From assembly GCF_041270065.1 (NCBI RefSeq), contig NZ_CP065958.1, positions 3,782,001 to 3,846,000 on the forward strand: 64,000 bases of DNA, given 5' to 3'. The position numbers and the translations under genes are program-made. Positions 56,376-64,000 of this stretch are shown here, one piece after another; within the stretch, counting starts at the first letter, position 1; each line of letters begins with the position of its first letter. The notes under the pieces are model-generated. The model saw only the letters and a list, made by a program, of their open reading frames with translations. It ran no database searches and had not been told where the DNA came from. Origin of the DNA: Streptomyces fradiae. GTDB lineage: Bacteria; Actinomycetota; Actinomycetes; Streptomycetales; Streptomycetaceae.

Positions 56376-58199
56376 TCAGCCGCGCGCCGCGTCCGGGTGG
56401 ACCGCTTCCGTGACCGGGCGGACGCCCTCCGTGGGCTTCGGCTCGGCCGGCTTGCGGAGCTGGATGTTGAGCTCGCGGAGGCGGGACTCGTCGAGCTCCG
56501 TCGGGGCGCCCATCATCAGGTCCTGGGCGTTGCCGTTGAGCGGGAAGGCGATGGTCTCGCGGATGTTGGGCTCGTCGGCGAGGAGCATCACGATGCGGTC
56601 GACGCCCGGGGCGATGCCGCCGTGCGGCGGGGCGCCGAACTGGAAGGCGCGGAGCATGCCCGCGAACTCGGTCTCGACGACCTCGCGCGGGTAACCCGCG
56701 ATCTCGAAGGCCTTGAACATGATGGCGGGCTCGTGGTTCCGGATCGCGCCGGAGGAGAGCTCGATGCCGTTGCAGACGATGTCGTACTGCCAGCCGAGGA
56801 CGTCCAGCGGGTCCTGGGTCTCCAGGGCCTCCAGGCCGCCCTGCGGCATCGAGAAGGGGTTGTGCGAGAAGTCGATCTTGCCGGTCTCCTCGTCCTTCTC
56901 GTACATCGGGAAGTCGACGATCCACGCGAAGCAGAAGACGTCCTCCTCGAACTGGCCGGCGCGCTTCGCGGCCTCGACCCGGACCGGGCCCATGATCTTG
57001 GAGACCTCGTCGAACTCGCCCGCGCCGAAGAACACGGCGTGGCCGGCGGCCAGGCCGAGGCGCTCGGTGAGGACCTTGACGTTCTCCTCGGTGAGGAACT
57101 TGGCGATGGGGCCGGTGAGGGCGCCCTCCTCGCCGACGCGCACCCAGGCCAGGCCCTTGGCGCCCAGCGAGACCGCGAAGTCGCCGAGGCCGTCGAAGAA
57201 CTTGCGCGGCTGGTCACCGGTGTTCGGGACGGCGAGCGCGCGGACGTGCTTGCCGGCGAAGGCCTTGAACTCGGAGTTCTCGAAGACGTCGGTGATGTCG
57301 ACGAGCTCCAGCGAGGTCCGCAGGTCCGGCTTGTCGTTGCCGTACTTGAGCATCGACTCGCGGAACGGGATCCGCGGGAACGGGGAGGTGACGTGCCGCC
57401 CACCGCCGAACTCCTCGAAGAGCTCGGTCATCAGCTTCTCGATCGGCTGGAAGACGTCCTCCTGCTCGACGAAGCTCATCTCGACGTCGAGCTGGTAGAA
57501 CTCGCCCGGCGAGCGGTCGGCGCGGGCGTCCTCGTCGCGGAAGCAGGGCGCGATCTGGAAGTAGCGGTCGAAGCCGGAGATCATCAGCAGCTGCTTGAAC
57601 TGCTGCGGCGCCTGCGGCAGCGCGTAGAACTTGCCCGGGTTCAGACGGGACGGGACGACGAAGTCACGGGCGCCCTCGGGGGAGGTCGCGGTGAGGATCG
57701 GGGTCGCCATCTCGTTGAAGCCGAGCGCCACCATCTTGGAGCGGATCGCGGCGATGACGGCGGAGCGCAGCATGATGTTCTTGTGCATGCGCTCGCGGCG
57801 CAGGTCGAGGAAGCGGTACTCCAGGCGCCGCTCCTCGTTCACCCCGTCGTCGGTGTTGATGGTGAAGGGGATCTGCTGGGCCGCGCCGAGCACCTCGACC
57901 TCGGCGGCCTCGATCTCGATCTCACCGGTCGCGAGCTCCGGGTTGACGTTCTCGGCGCCGCGGGAGACGACCTTGCCGTCGACGCGGACGACGGTCTCCT
58001 TGGTCAGCTTGTCGAGGACCTCGGCCGCGGCGGTGCCGGGACGGGCGACCAGCTGAGTGATGCCGTAGTGGTCGCGCAGATCGATGAAGAGGATGCCGCC
58101 CAGGTCGCGCCGATTGTGCAGCCAGCCGCTCAGCCGGACGTCGGTGCCGACGTCAGAGGCGCGGAGCTCGCCGCAGGTGTGGGACCTGTACCGATGCAT
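56376..58199 (-). CDS. aspS: Aspartyl-tRNA synthetase
   Basis: Encodes 607 residues, the bacterial-type class IIb enzyme. The N-terminal OB-fold has [20 protein letters not shown]. Motif 2 is in [20 protein letters not shown], and motif 3 is [14 protein letters not shown]. The GAD insertion domain (about 290-420) is present. It charges tRNA-Asp. Whether it also charges tRNA-Asn (non-discriminating, with GatCAB) cannot be settled from this window. ATG 58199 is the standard start. It is convergent with the accessory island and shares the terminator at 56315. Divergent from the SpoIIE-type regulator gene. Confidence 0.97.
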   Translation of the reverse strand: MHRYRSHTCGELRASDVGTDVRLSGWLHNRRDLGGILFIDLRDHYGITQLVARPGTAAAEVLDKLTKETVVRVDGKVVSRGAENVNPELATGEIEIEAAEVEVLGAAQQIPFTINTDDGVNEERRLEYRFLDLRRERMHKNIMLRSAVIAAIRSKMVALGFNEMATPILTATSPEGARDFVVPSRLNPGKFYALPQAPQQFKQLLMISGFDRYFQIAPCFRDEDARADRSPGEFYQLDVEMSFVEQEDVFQPIEKLMTELFEEFGGGRHVTSPFPRIPFRESMLKYGNDKPDLRTSLELVDITDVFENSEFKAFAGKHVRALAVPNTGDQPRKFFDGLGDFAVSLGAKGLAWVRVGEEGALTGPIAKFLTEENVKVLTERLGLAAGHAVFFGAGEFDEVSKIMGPVRVEAAKRAGQFEEDVFCFAWIVDFPMYEKDEETGKIDFSHNPFSMPQGGLEALETQDPLDVLGWQYDIVCNGIELSSGAIRNHEPAIMFKAFEIAGYPREVVETEFAGMLRAFQFGAPPHGGIAPGVDRIVMLLADEPNIRETIAFPLNGNAQDLMMGAPTELDESRLRELNIQLRKPAEPKPTEGVRPVTEAVHPDAARG

Positions 58200-58334
58200 C
58201 GTCGTTCATCCAGTTCTTCGGGATCCGTGGGTCCGCTTGATATGTCAAGCCCACCCAGGGTACCGGCCCACCCAAGATCGCGATTCGAATACTCTCGGTG
58301 GCGGCCCGCAGTCCGATCTTCATAAAGTGGGGCA

Positions 58335-60452
58335 ATGCGCACCGAGGACGTCCTGGCCGCCATCGCGACCGGCCTGTGGAGCTGGGACAACGCCTCCGGG
58401 ATCGTCTCGCTCGACGCCGAGGCGGCCCGGCTGCTCGGGCTGCCGACGGCCCCCGTCCGGCTCACCGAGGCCCAGGTGCGCGCCCGCTTCCACCCGGTCG
58501 ACTGGAACGAGATCGACGGGGTGGTCAACCTCGCCGTCGCCGAGGGCACCCTCGCCGAGTCCCGGCTGCGGATCATGGACGAGCACGGCCGGGTGATCCG
58601 TACGGTACGGAGCAGGTCGAAGCCGCTCGTCGAGGGCAACGACTACCGCCTGGTCGGCACCCTCCAGGAGGTCGCCGACCCGCAGCCGGGCGCCTCCGGG
58701 CCGCACACCCCCATCACCGGCGACTGGCGGCGCTCCCGCGAGGCCTTCCTGCTCGACGCGGGCCGGGCGCTCGCGGAGGCCCGGTCCACGGCCGAGGTGC
58801 TGCGGGTGGCGGCCTCGCTCTCCATGCCGGGCTTCTCGCCGGACGGGCTCGCCGTCTTCGGGATGGCGGGCGAGTGGCTCACGGTCATCGGGCACCACGG
58901 GCACGGCGACGGCGACGAGGGCCCCTTCACCTCGATGACCCTCGACACCGACTATCCGGCGGCCGAGGTGGTACGGACGGGGCGGGCGATCTATCTGCCG
59001 ACCCCGGCGGAGTACGCCCGCCGCTACCCCATGACCTGGCCGCTCGCCCAGCGCTTCGGGCGCCGCTCCTGGGCCTTCGTGCCGCTGGTCGTCGCCGGGC
59101 GCACCATGGGCGCGTGGATGGCGGCGTTCAAGCACCCGGTGGCCTTCACGCCCGACGAACGCTCCGTCCTCACCACGGTCGCCCGGATGCTCGCGCAGGC
59201 GCTGGCCCGGGCCGGGGTCGCCGAGTCCGAGCGGGAGCTGTCCCTGGGCCTGCAGCGGGCGATGATGCCGGTCCTCGGCCCCGGCATCCCCGGCGTCCAG
59301 GTGGCCGCGCGGTACGTGCCCACCGGCGGCGGGCTCCAGGTCGGCGGCGACTGGTACGACATGATCCGGCTGCCCGGCGGCTCGGGCGCCGGCCGGATCG
59401 CGCTGGTCATCGGCGACGTGCAGGGCCACGACGTGCGGGCGGCCGGCCTCATGGGGCAGCTGCGGATCGCCCTGCGCGCGTACGCCTCCGAGGGGCACCG
59501 GCCCGACGCCGTGCTGTCCCGCGCCTCGCGCTTCCTCGCCGGGATCAACGAGGGCGCGGACGACGAGCGGCCGAGCGGCGGGGCGCGCTTCGCGACCTGC
59601 CTCTATCTGGAGGTGGACCTGGAGACCGGCACCGTCGACATCGCGCGGGCCGGGCACCCGGACCCGGCGGTGCGGATGACCGACGGAACGGTTCTGCTCC
59701 GGCCCACCGCCGGCGGTCTGCCGCTCGGCATCGACCCGGACTCCGACTACCCCACCACCCGGCTCGGCCTGCAGCCCGGCGAGACCCTGATGATCTGCAC
59801 CGACGGGCTCCTGGAGACCGGCGGCCACGACCTCGACACCGGCTGGGACCGCATCCGCCGGCTCCTGGAGGCGGACGACGGCGAGGACCTGGAGGCCCTC
59901 GCCGACCGGCTCGTCGAGGCCGTCCACGGGCCCGGCTCGCACCACACCACCGGCCCGCTCGCCGACCGCCGCGAGGACGACATCGCCGTCCTCCTCCTCT
60001 CCCGCCAGGCCGGCGGCCGGGGCGCGGCGCTGCGGGAGGCCCCGCGCCGCACCATGATGACCGTCGCCCAGGCCGAGCCGGAGCGCATCGCCGCCGCCCG
60101 CGAGCAGATGCGCCAGCTGCTGCACGACTGGAACGACGAGGACCAGGTCGACTCGGCCGTCCTGATGGTCTCCGAGATGGTCACCAACGTCCTCGTGCAC
60201 ACCGACGGCGACGCGCTCCTCGTCGCCGAGGTGGCCTGCCGCGAGGGCGCCCGCCGGCTGCGCGTCGAGGTCGCCGACGCCAGCGACGAACTCCCGCACA
60301 AGCGCCACCCGGGCGAGATGGCGTCCAGCGGACGCGGCCTGCTCCTCATGGAGATGCTGGCCCACGCGTGGGGCGTGGACCCGCGCGGCGAGGGCAAGGC
60401 GATCTGGTTCGAGCTGGACGAGCCGGCCTCGGGGGACGGCTGCTGCGCCTGA
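58335..60452 (+). CDS. PAS-GAF-SpoIIE phosphatase-HATPase fusion (anti-sigma regulatory type)
   Basis: Encodes 705 residues. A PAS-like N-terminus (about 1-110, starting ATGLWSWDNASGIVSLDAEA) is followed by a GAF domain (about 130-295). The PP2C/SpoIIE domain is at about 298-556 (LQRAMMPVLGPGIPGVQVAA, then GGDWYDMIRLPGG and VIGDVQGHDVRAAGLM; metal-binding Asp residues present). The HATPase domain is at about 575-700 (VDSAVLMVSEMVTNVLVHTD, then GRGLLLMEMLAHAWGV; N and G boxes intact). Such proteins dephosphorylate anti-anti-sigma factors and may bind sigma factors through the ATPase. TAAAGT ends 6 nt before ATG 58335, a leaderless pattern. Divergent from aspS. Confidence 0.92.
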   Translation: MRTEDVLAAIATGLWSWDNASGIVSLDAEAARLLGLPTAPVRLTEAQVRARFHPVDWNEIDGVVNLAVAEGTLAESRLRIMDEHGRVIRTVRSRSKPLVEGNDYRLVGTLQEVADPQPGASGPHTPITGDWRRSREAFLLDAGRALAEARSTAEVLRVAASLSMPGFSPDGLAVFGMAGEWLTVIGHHGHGDGDEGPFTSMTLDTDYPAAEVVRTGRAIYLPTPAEYARRYPMTWPLAQRFGRRSWAFVPLVVAGRTMGAWMAAFKHPVAFTPDERSVLTTVARMLAQALARAGVAESERELSLGLQRAMMPVLGPGIPGVQVAARYVPTGGGLQVGGDWYDMIRLPGGSGAGRIALVIGDVQGHDVRAAGLMGQLRIALRAYASEGHRPDAVLSRASRFLAGINEGADDERPSGGARFATCLYLEVDLETGTVDIARAGHPDPAVRMTDGTVLLRPTAGGLPLGIDPDSDYPTTRLGLQPGETLMICTDGLLETGGHDLDTGWDRIRRLLEADDGEDLEALADRLVEAVHGPGSHHTTGPLADRREDDIAVLLLSRQAGGRGAALREAPRRTMMTVAQAEPERIAAAREQMRQLLHDWNDEDQVDSAVLMVSEMVTNVLVHTDGDALLVAEVACREGARRLRVEVADASDELPHKRHPGEMASSGRGLLLMEMLAHAWGVDPRGEGKAIWFELDEPASGDGCCA

Positions 60453-60619
60453 CGGGGACGGTGCCTGACGCCGACGCCGACCGCTTCGCCTGACGGGCGC
60501 GCACCCGCCAGGCGGCGGAGACTGGTGTCGTACGGCCGCCGGTGACTCGTACGGCCGCCGCAATGCACCGACCCGCAAGGCCGCCGTAAGCCCACCGGGG
60601 GGACCACGGAGCGAGCGTC

Positions 60620-61441
60620 ATGGACACCCACAAGGTCGGCAGCGACACCACCGTCCTGGCAGACAGCCTGGAAATCCCGGGGATCGGCCACATCCCCGTC
60701 AACGCCTACGTCCTCAAGGCCCGCGAGCCGGTCGTCGTCGACACGGGTCTGTCGGTCTCCGACCGCGACTTCGTGGACACGCTCGGCTCCGTCATCGACC
60801 CGGCCGACGTGCGGTGGATCTGGCTCACCCACCCCGACCGCGACCACACCGGCGGGATCTTCGACCTGCTGGTGGCGGCGCCGCGGGCGCGGGTCGTGAC
60901 CACCTTCCTCGGCGCCGGGATCATGACCACCGAGCGCCCGCTGCCCATGGACCGCGTCTACTTCCTCAATCCGGGTCAGTCCCTCGACGTCGGCGACCGC
61001 CGGCTGCGGGCCTTCCGGCCGCCGCTCTTCGACAATCCGGCCACCGTGGGCTTCTACGACGAGAAGACCCGGATCTGCTTCAGCTCGGACTGCTTCGGCG
61101 GCCCGATGCCGACCGCCGAACTCGCCGAGAGCGGCCACGCCAACGACCTGAAGCCGGAGGAGCTGCGGGCGGCGCAGCTGCTGTGGGCGGCGGTGGACAG
61201 TCCGTGGGTGCACGTCGTCGACCCGGTGAAGTACCGGGCGTCGATCGAGCCGCTGCGGGAGATGAGCCCCGAGATCGTGCTGTGCACGCATCTGCCGCCG
61301 GCGGTCCGGATGACCACCGGCATGATCGAGACGATCACCATGGCGCCGGACGCGGACCCGTTCGTCGGCCCGGACCAGGCGGCCCTGGAGGAGATGCTGA
61401 AGGCCTTCGAGCCCGGGAGCACCCCGGCGGCCGCCACCTAG
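60620..61441 (+). CDS. Metallo-beta-lactamase-fold hydrolase
   Basis: Encodes 273 residues. The dinuclear metal motif is LTHPDRDHTGG (HxDxDH variant: His, Asp, Asp, His), preceded by EPVVVDTGLSVSDRDFVDTL and followed by the SSDCF strand and TH at LCTHLPP. This resembles flavodiiron-type or 'ODP' MBL proteins without a flavodoxin domain. Likely metal is iron or zinc, and the substrate is unknown. ATG 60620 follows GGAG. In the 60453-60619 gap only short gtacggccgccg-type repeats were seen. Convergent with the AI-2E gene. Confidence 0.9.
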   Translation: MDTHKVGSDTTVLADSLEIPGIGHIPVNAYVLKAREPVVVDTGLSVSDRDFVDTLGSVIDPADVRWIWLTHPDRDHTGGIFDLLVAAPRARVVTTFLGAGIMTTERPLPMDRVYFLNPGQSLDVGDRRLRAFRPPLFDNPATVGFYDEKTRICFSSDCFGGPMPTAELAESGHANDLKPEELRAAQLLWAAVDSPWVHVVDPVKYRASIEPLREMSPEIVLCTHLPPAVRMTTGMIETITMAPDADPFVGPDQAALEEMLKAFEPGSTPAAAT

Positions 61442-61453
61442 GCCGGCGACCGC

Positions 61454-62512
61454 TCAGGACGGGCCGGCCGGCGCCCCGTACCGGCTGCGCAGCTCCCCGA
61501 CGACGCCGAAGAAGGCGGCGGTCAGCGGCACGGCGAGGAGCATGCCGAGGATGCCGGCGACCGAGGCCCCGGCGGTGATCGCCAGCATGACGACGGCCGG
61601 GTGCATCTGCACGGTGCGGGACTGGACGAGCGGCTGGAGCAGATAGCCCTCGATCATCTGGACGGCGAGGACGACGCCGAGCACCCACAGCGCGATGACG
61701 AAACCCCGGTCGGCGAGGGCGACGAGTACAGCGATGGCGCCGGAGAGGAAGGCGCCGAGGTACGGGATGTAGGCGGTGATGAAGACGAGCGCGGCGAGTC
61801 CGACCGCGCCCGGCACCCGCAGCACGAGCAGGCCGGTCCCGATCAGGACCGCGTCGACGAGCGCCACGAAGGTCGTCCCGCGCATGAAGCCCTCGACGGC
61901 CTCGAAGGCGCGCCGCCCCATCGCCTCCACGACGTCGCCGGTGGAGCGGGGGGCGACCGAGCGGAGCACGTCCACCGCCCGGTCGGAGTCGCGCAGGAAG
62001 AAGAAGATGAGGACGAGGGCGAGGGCGGCGGTGGCCATCATCTGGCCGACCACGCTGAGCCCGGAGATCACCCCGGAGGCCGCCGTCCCGCCGAACTTCG
62101 CGAGGAGCTGCTTCGCGTTCTCGGCGAGGTCGTCGAGCGAGGTGCCGGCCGCGCCGAAGTGCTTGGCGATGTCCTGGGCGGCCTGCCGCAGCGAGTCGAC
62201 GATCTGGGCGCCGGTGTCGACGAGGGCGGCGACGACGACGTACGTGGCTCCGCCCACCACCGCGAGCACGGCGAGCACGGTCAGCCCGGCGGCCAGCGAC
62301 TTCTGCACCTTCATGCGCAGCAGCCGCCGGTGGAGCGGGCCGAGGAGCGCGGTGCCGAGCAGGGCGAGCAGGGCCGGGGTCACCGCCGTCTTGAAGACCA
62401 CGCACAGCCAGACGAAGACGGCCGCGACCCCGGCGACGAGCAGCGCGACGCCGCACCAGGCGGCGGTGCGGCGGGCGCCTTCGGGCAGCAGCGGGCGTGC
62501 TTCGGCGGGCAT
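61454..62512 (-). CDS. AI-2E family transporter (TqsA/PerM-like membrane protein)
   Basis: Encodes 352 residues with eight or so transmembrane helices: a helix pair at about 18-60, then a cytoplasmic loop with several amphipathic helices (100-150) and C-terminal helices with the family signature ITAYIPYLGAFLSGAIAVLV and MIEGYLLQPLVQSRTVQMHP. AI-2E proteins are exporters or ion/proton exchangers; the quorum-sensing role proposed for TqsA does not apply automatically. ATG 62512 is used; no strong ribosome site. Convergent with the MBL gene, 12 nt apart. Confidence 0.92.
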   Translation of the reverse strand: MPAEARPLLPEGARRTAAWCGVALLVAGVAAVFVWLCVVFKTAVTPALLALLGTALLGPLHRRLLRMKVQKSLAAGLTVLAVLAVVGGATYVVVAALVDTGAQIVDSLRQAAQDIAKHFGAAGTSLDDLAENAKQLLAKFGGTAASGVISGLSVVGQMMATAALALVLIFFFLRDSDRAVDVLRSVAPRSTGDVVEAMGRRAFEAVEGFMRGTTFVALVDAVLIGTGLLVLRVPGAVGLAALVFITAYIPYLGAFLSGAIAVLVALADRGFVIALWVLGVVLAVQMIEGYLLQPLVQSRTVQMHPAVVMLAITAGASVAGILGMLLAVPLTAAFFGVVGELRSRYGAPAGPS

Positions 62513-62604
62513 GGACCCACCGGACCACGGCGCCCGGCGTGTCGTCGCGCGCTGCCGGGCCGTACGGGTGACGCCGTGTCAGGCCCCCGGACGTAGGACG
62601 CGGA

Positions 62605-62647
62605 GACGGTACGGGGACGAGAGCGGCGCCCTCGTCCCCGTACCGTC
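62605..62647 (-). terminator. Terminator hairpin after the pirin gene
   Basis: A perfect 17-bp stem (gacggtacggggacgag on the left) with a 9-nt loop lies 15 nt downstream of the pirin stop on the minus strand. Confidence 0.88.
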
Positions 62648-62661
62648 GTCGCTGACAAGCC

Positions 62662-63624
62662 CTACTCGCCCATCCCGTGCACCGCCGGGATCGTGCCGAG
62701 CCGGCCCGCCTGGAAGTCCTCGAAGGCCTGGCGGAGTTCGGCCTGGGTGTTCATGACGAACGGGCCGTAGTGCGCCATGGGCTCGCGGATCGGCTGCCCG
62801 CCCAGGAGCACGACCTCCAGGTCCGGGGTGTTCCCGTCCTGCTTCTCGTCGGCGCGCACGGTGAGCGCCCCGCCCTTGCCGAAGACGGCCGTCTGGCCCA
62901 TGTGGACCGGGCGCCGGTCGGCGCCGACGGTGCCGCGGCCGGCCAGGACGTACGCGAGGCCGTTGAAGTCCTCGCGCCACGGCAGGTTGATCTCGGCGCC
63001 GGGGCGGATGGTCGCGTGGATCATCGTGATCGGGGTGTGGGTGATGCCCGGGCCCTGGTGCCCGTCCAGCTCGCCGGCGATGACGCGGAGCAGCGCGCCG
63101 CCGTCGGGCGTGGTGAGCAGCTGGACCTGGCCGCCGCGGATGTCCTGGTAGCGGGGGGCCATCATCTTGTCGCTCGCCGGCAGGTTCACCCACAGCTGGA
63201 GGCCGTGGAAGAGGCCGCCGCTGACGACGAGGTGCTCCGGCGGGGCCTCGATGTGGAGCAGGCCCGAGCCGGCGGTCATCCACTGGGTGTCGCCGTTGGT
63301 GATGGTGCCGCCACCGCCCTGCGAGTCCTTGTGGTCGAAGATCCCGTCGATGATGTAGGTGACGGTCTCGAAGCCGCGGTGCGGGTGCCAGGGCGTGCCC
63401 TTGGGCTCGCCCGGCGCGTACTCCACCTCGCCCATCTGGTCCATCATGATGAACGGGTCGAGGTACTGGTAGTTGATGCCCGCGAAGGCGCGGCGCACGG
63501 GGAAGCCCTCGCCCTCGAAGCCCTGCGGGGCCGTGGTCACGGCGAGCACCGGGCGGGCGACGGCGTCGGCGGCGGCGCTGACGCGGGGCAGGGTGAGCGG
63601 GTTCTCGACAGTCACGGCGGGCAT
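62662..63624 (-). CDS. Pirin family protein (bicupin, quercetinase-like)
   Basis: Encodes 320 residues. The N-terminal cupin carries the iron-binding motif GTPWHPHRGFETVTYIIDG (HxH) and later SGLLHIEAPPEH (His and Glu). The C-terminal cupin (about 200-300) lacks metal ligands, as usual. Pirins bind iron and some oxidise quercetin-like flavonols. The ATG at 63624 has a perfect AAGGAGGT ribosome site; a longer start at 63648 is not needed. An operator-like element shared with the flavin-monooxygenase operon lies 60 nt upstream (63684-63699). A terminator follows. Confidence 0.92.
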   Translation of the reverse strand: MPAVTVENPLTLPRVSAAADAVARPVLAVTTAPQGFEGEGFPVRRAFAGINYQYLDPFIMMDQMGEVEYAPGEPKGTPWHPHRGFETVTYIIDGIFDHKDSQGGGGTITNGDTQWMTAGSGLLHIEAPPEHLVVSGGLFHGLQLWVNLPASDKMMAPRYQDIRGGQVQLLTTPDGGALLRVIAGELDGHQGPGITHTPITMIHATIRPGAEINLPWREDFNGLAYVLAGRGTVGADRRPVHMGQTAVFGKGGALTVRADEKQDGNTPDLEVVLLGGQPIREPMAHYGPFVMNTQAELRQAFEDFQAGRLGTIPAVHGMGE

Positions 63625-63683
63625 GGCGGGACCTCCTTGGACACGCACCTTCGTGGGTACGGGGCACGTTGTACGACCACTTT

Positions 63684-63699
63684 AGTTGAATGCTGAACT
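63684..63699 (-). promoter_or_regulatory. Candidate operator before the pirin gene
   Basis: Read on the minus strand this is agttcagcattcaact, matching agtttaaaattcaacc at 26597-26612 in 12 of 16 positions. agtt/aact arms make it partly palindromic. Confidence 0.5.
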
Positions 63700-63721
63700 T
63701 CCTGCCACCCGGAACGCGAAA

Positions 63722-63747
63722 CGCCCGGGAGGAATTCCTCCCGGGCG
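63722..63747 (-). terminator. Palindromic terminator after the SseB family gene
   Basis: A perfect 26-nt palindrome (13-base arms, cgcccgggaggaa on the left, zero loop) lies 29 nt past the SseB stop on the minus strand. Confidence 0.85.
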
Positions 63748-63776
63748 CTCTCGCCTACGCCAGACACGAGCCTGGC

Positions 63777-64000
63777 TCAGCCGTACATCCGCCGCATCGC
63801 GTAGTCGACCATCTGCTCCACGGCCTTGGCGTCGAAGACCATCCGGTGGTCGCCCTCCATGTCGAGGACGAAGCCGTAGCCGGTCGGGAGCAGGTCGATC
63901 ACCTCGGCGCCGGTGATCACGAAGTACTTGGACTCCTTGCCCGCGTACCGCCGCAGCTCCTTCAGCGTGGTGAACATCGGGATCACCGGCTGCTGGGTGT
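63777..64000 (-). CDS. SseB family protein, N-terminus beyond the right edge
   Basis: The visible 73 residues end a minus-strand frame with no start inside the window except an internal Met. TQQPVIPMFTTLKELRRYAG, then KESKYFVITGAEVIDLLPTG and HRMVFDAKAVEQMVDYAMRR match the C-terminal half of actinobacterial SseB-domain proteins of about 140 residues. A palindromic terminator lies just downstream. The pirin gene follows on the same strand, so they are neighbours but not one operon. Unlike the SseB-like protein at 45237, this copy lies in core sequence. Confidence 0.85.
   Translation of the reverse strand, partial: TQQPVIPMFTTLKELRRYAGKESKYFVITGAEVIDLLPTGYGFVLDMEGDHRMVFDAKAVEQMVDYAMRRMYG

Noticed and set aside
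1-64000. tRNA, rRNA, prophage or biosynthetic-cluster signals
   Set aside because: No cloverleaf, rRNA segment, integrase, phage structural gene, or PKS/NRPS/terpene core gene was seen on reading both strands.

Overview
The window looks like a piece of a Streptomyces chromosome, or that of a very close relative. GC content is very high with strong third-position GC bias. GTG and TTG starts, 4-base ATGA/GTGA operon overlaps and leaderless genes are common, and many proteins are of Streptomyces type (SpoIIE-type phosphatase/ATPase, YtrA-type GntR regulator, PhoX, FUSC protein, bL37). No rRNA, tRNA, CRISPR array, prophage or secondary-metabolite core gene was seen.

Region 1 (1-11.8 kb) is mixed housekeeping: a cut-off unknown gene and a small HTH protein, a three-gene permease operon, a D-2-hydroxyacid dehydrogenase, the cobalt uptake pair cbtB-cbtA behind a cobalamin riboswitch with a catalytically degenerate histidine-phosphatase paralogue beside it, a GntR/DUF1648 operon, a MarR/DoxX pair, an ABC-F ATPase and a lipoprotein.

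Region 2 (11.9-26.4 kb) is the corrin-ring part of a cobalamin pathway: cobN (riboswitch controlled), cobG-cobH-cobIJ (overlapping operon, apparently leaderless), cobK divergent from cbiD, and cobL-cobM. Interspersed are a serine hydrolase, a GNAT acetyltransferase, an unknown protein and the 24-residue ribosomal protein bL37. Cobalt import and chelation are placed under B12 control, while the methyltransferase operon shows no riboswitch.

Region 3 (26.4-44.7 kb) holds a two-component flavin monooxygenase operon, a Phd/RelE toxin-antitoxin pair, a MerR-PP2C gene wrecked by an inverted-repeat block, an Rrf2 regulator abutting a truncated RidA, membrane proteins, an FUSC protein, an APC permease, a PhoX phosphatase with a PHO box, a VWA protein with a 45-bp tandem repeat, and metG.

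Region 4 (44.8-56.3 kb), between metG and aspS, is an accessory island. It carries a truncated Uma2 gene and a polymorphic toxin operon (SseB-like protein, accessory protein, 1516-residue RHS toxin with a colicin-D-like tip, and a colicin-immunity-domain protein). These are followed by an orphan protein, a decayed IS5-type transposase, a frameshifted ATP-binding protein gene, two paralogous HTH genes preceded by the same promoter-like module, and a PD-(D/E)XK-like nuclease.

Region 5 (56.3-64 kb) returns to core genes: aspS, a PAS-GAF-PP2C-HATPase regulator, an MBL-fold hydrolase, an AI-2E family permease, a pirin and the end of an SseB family gene.
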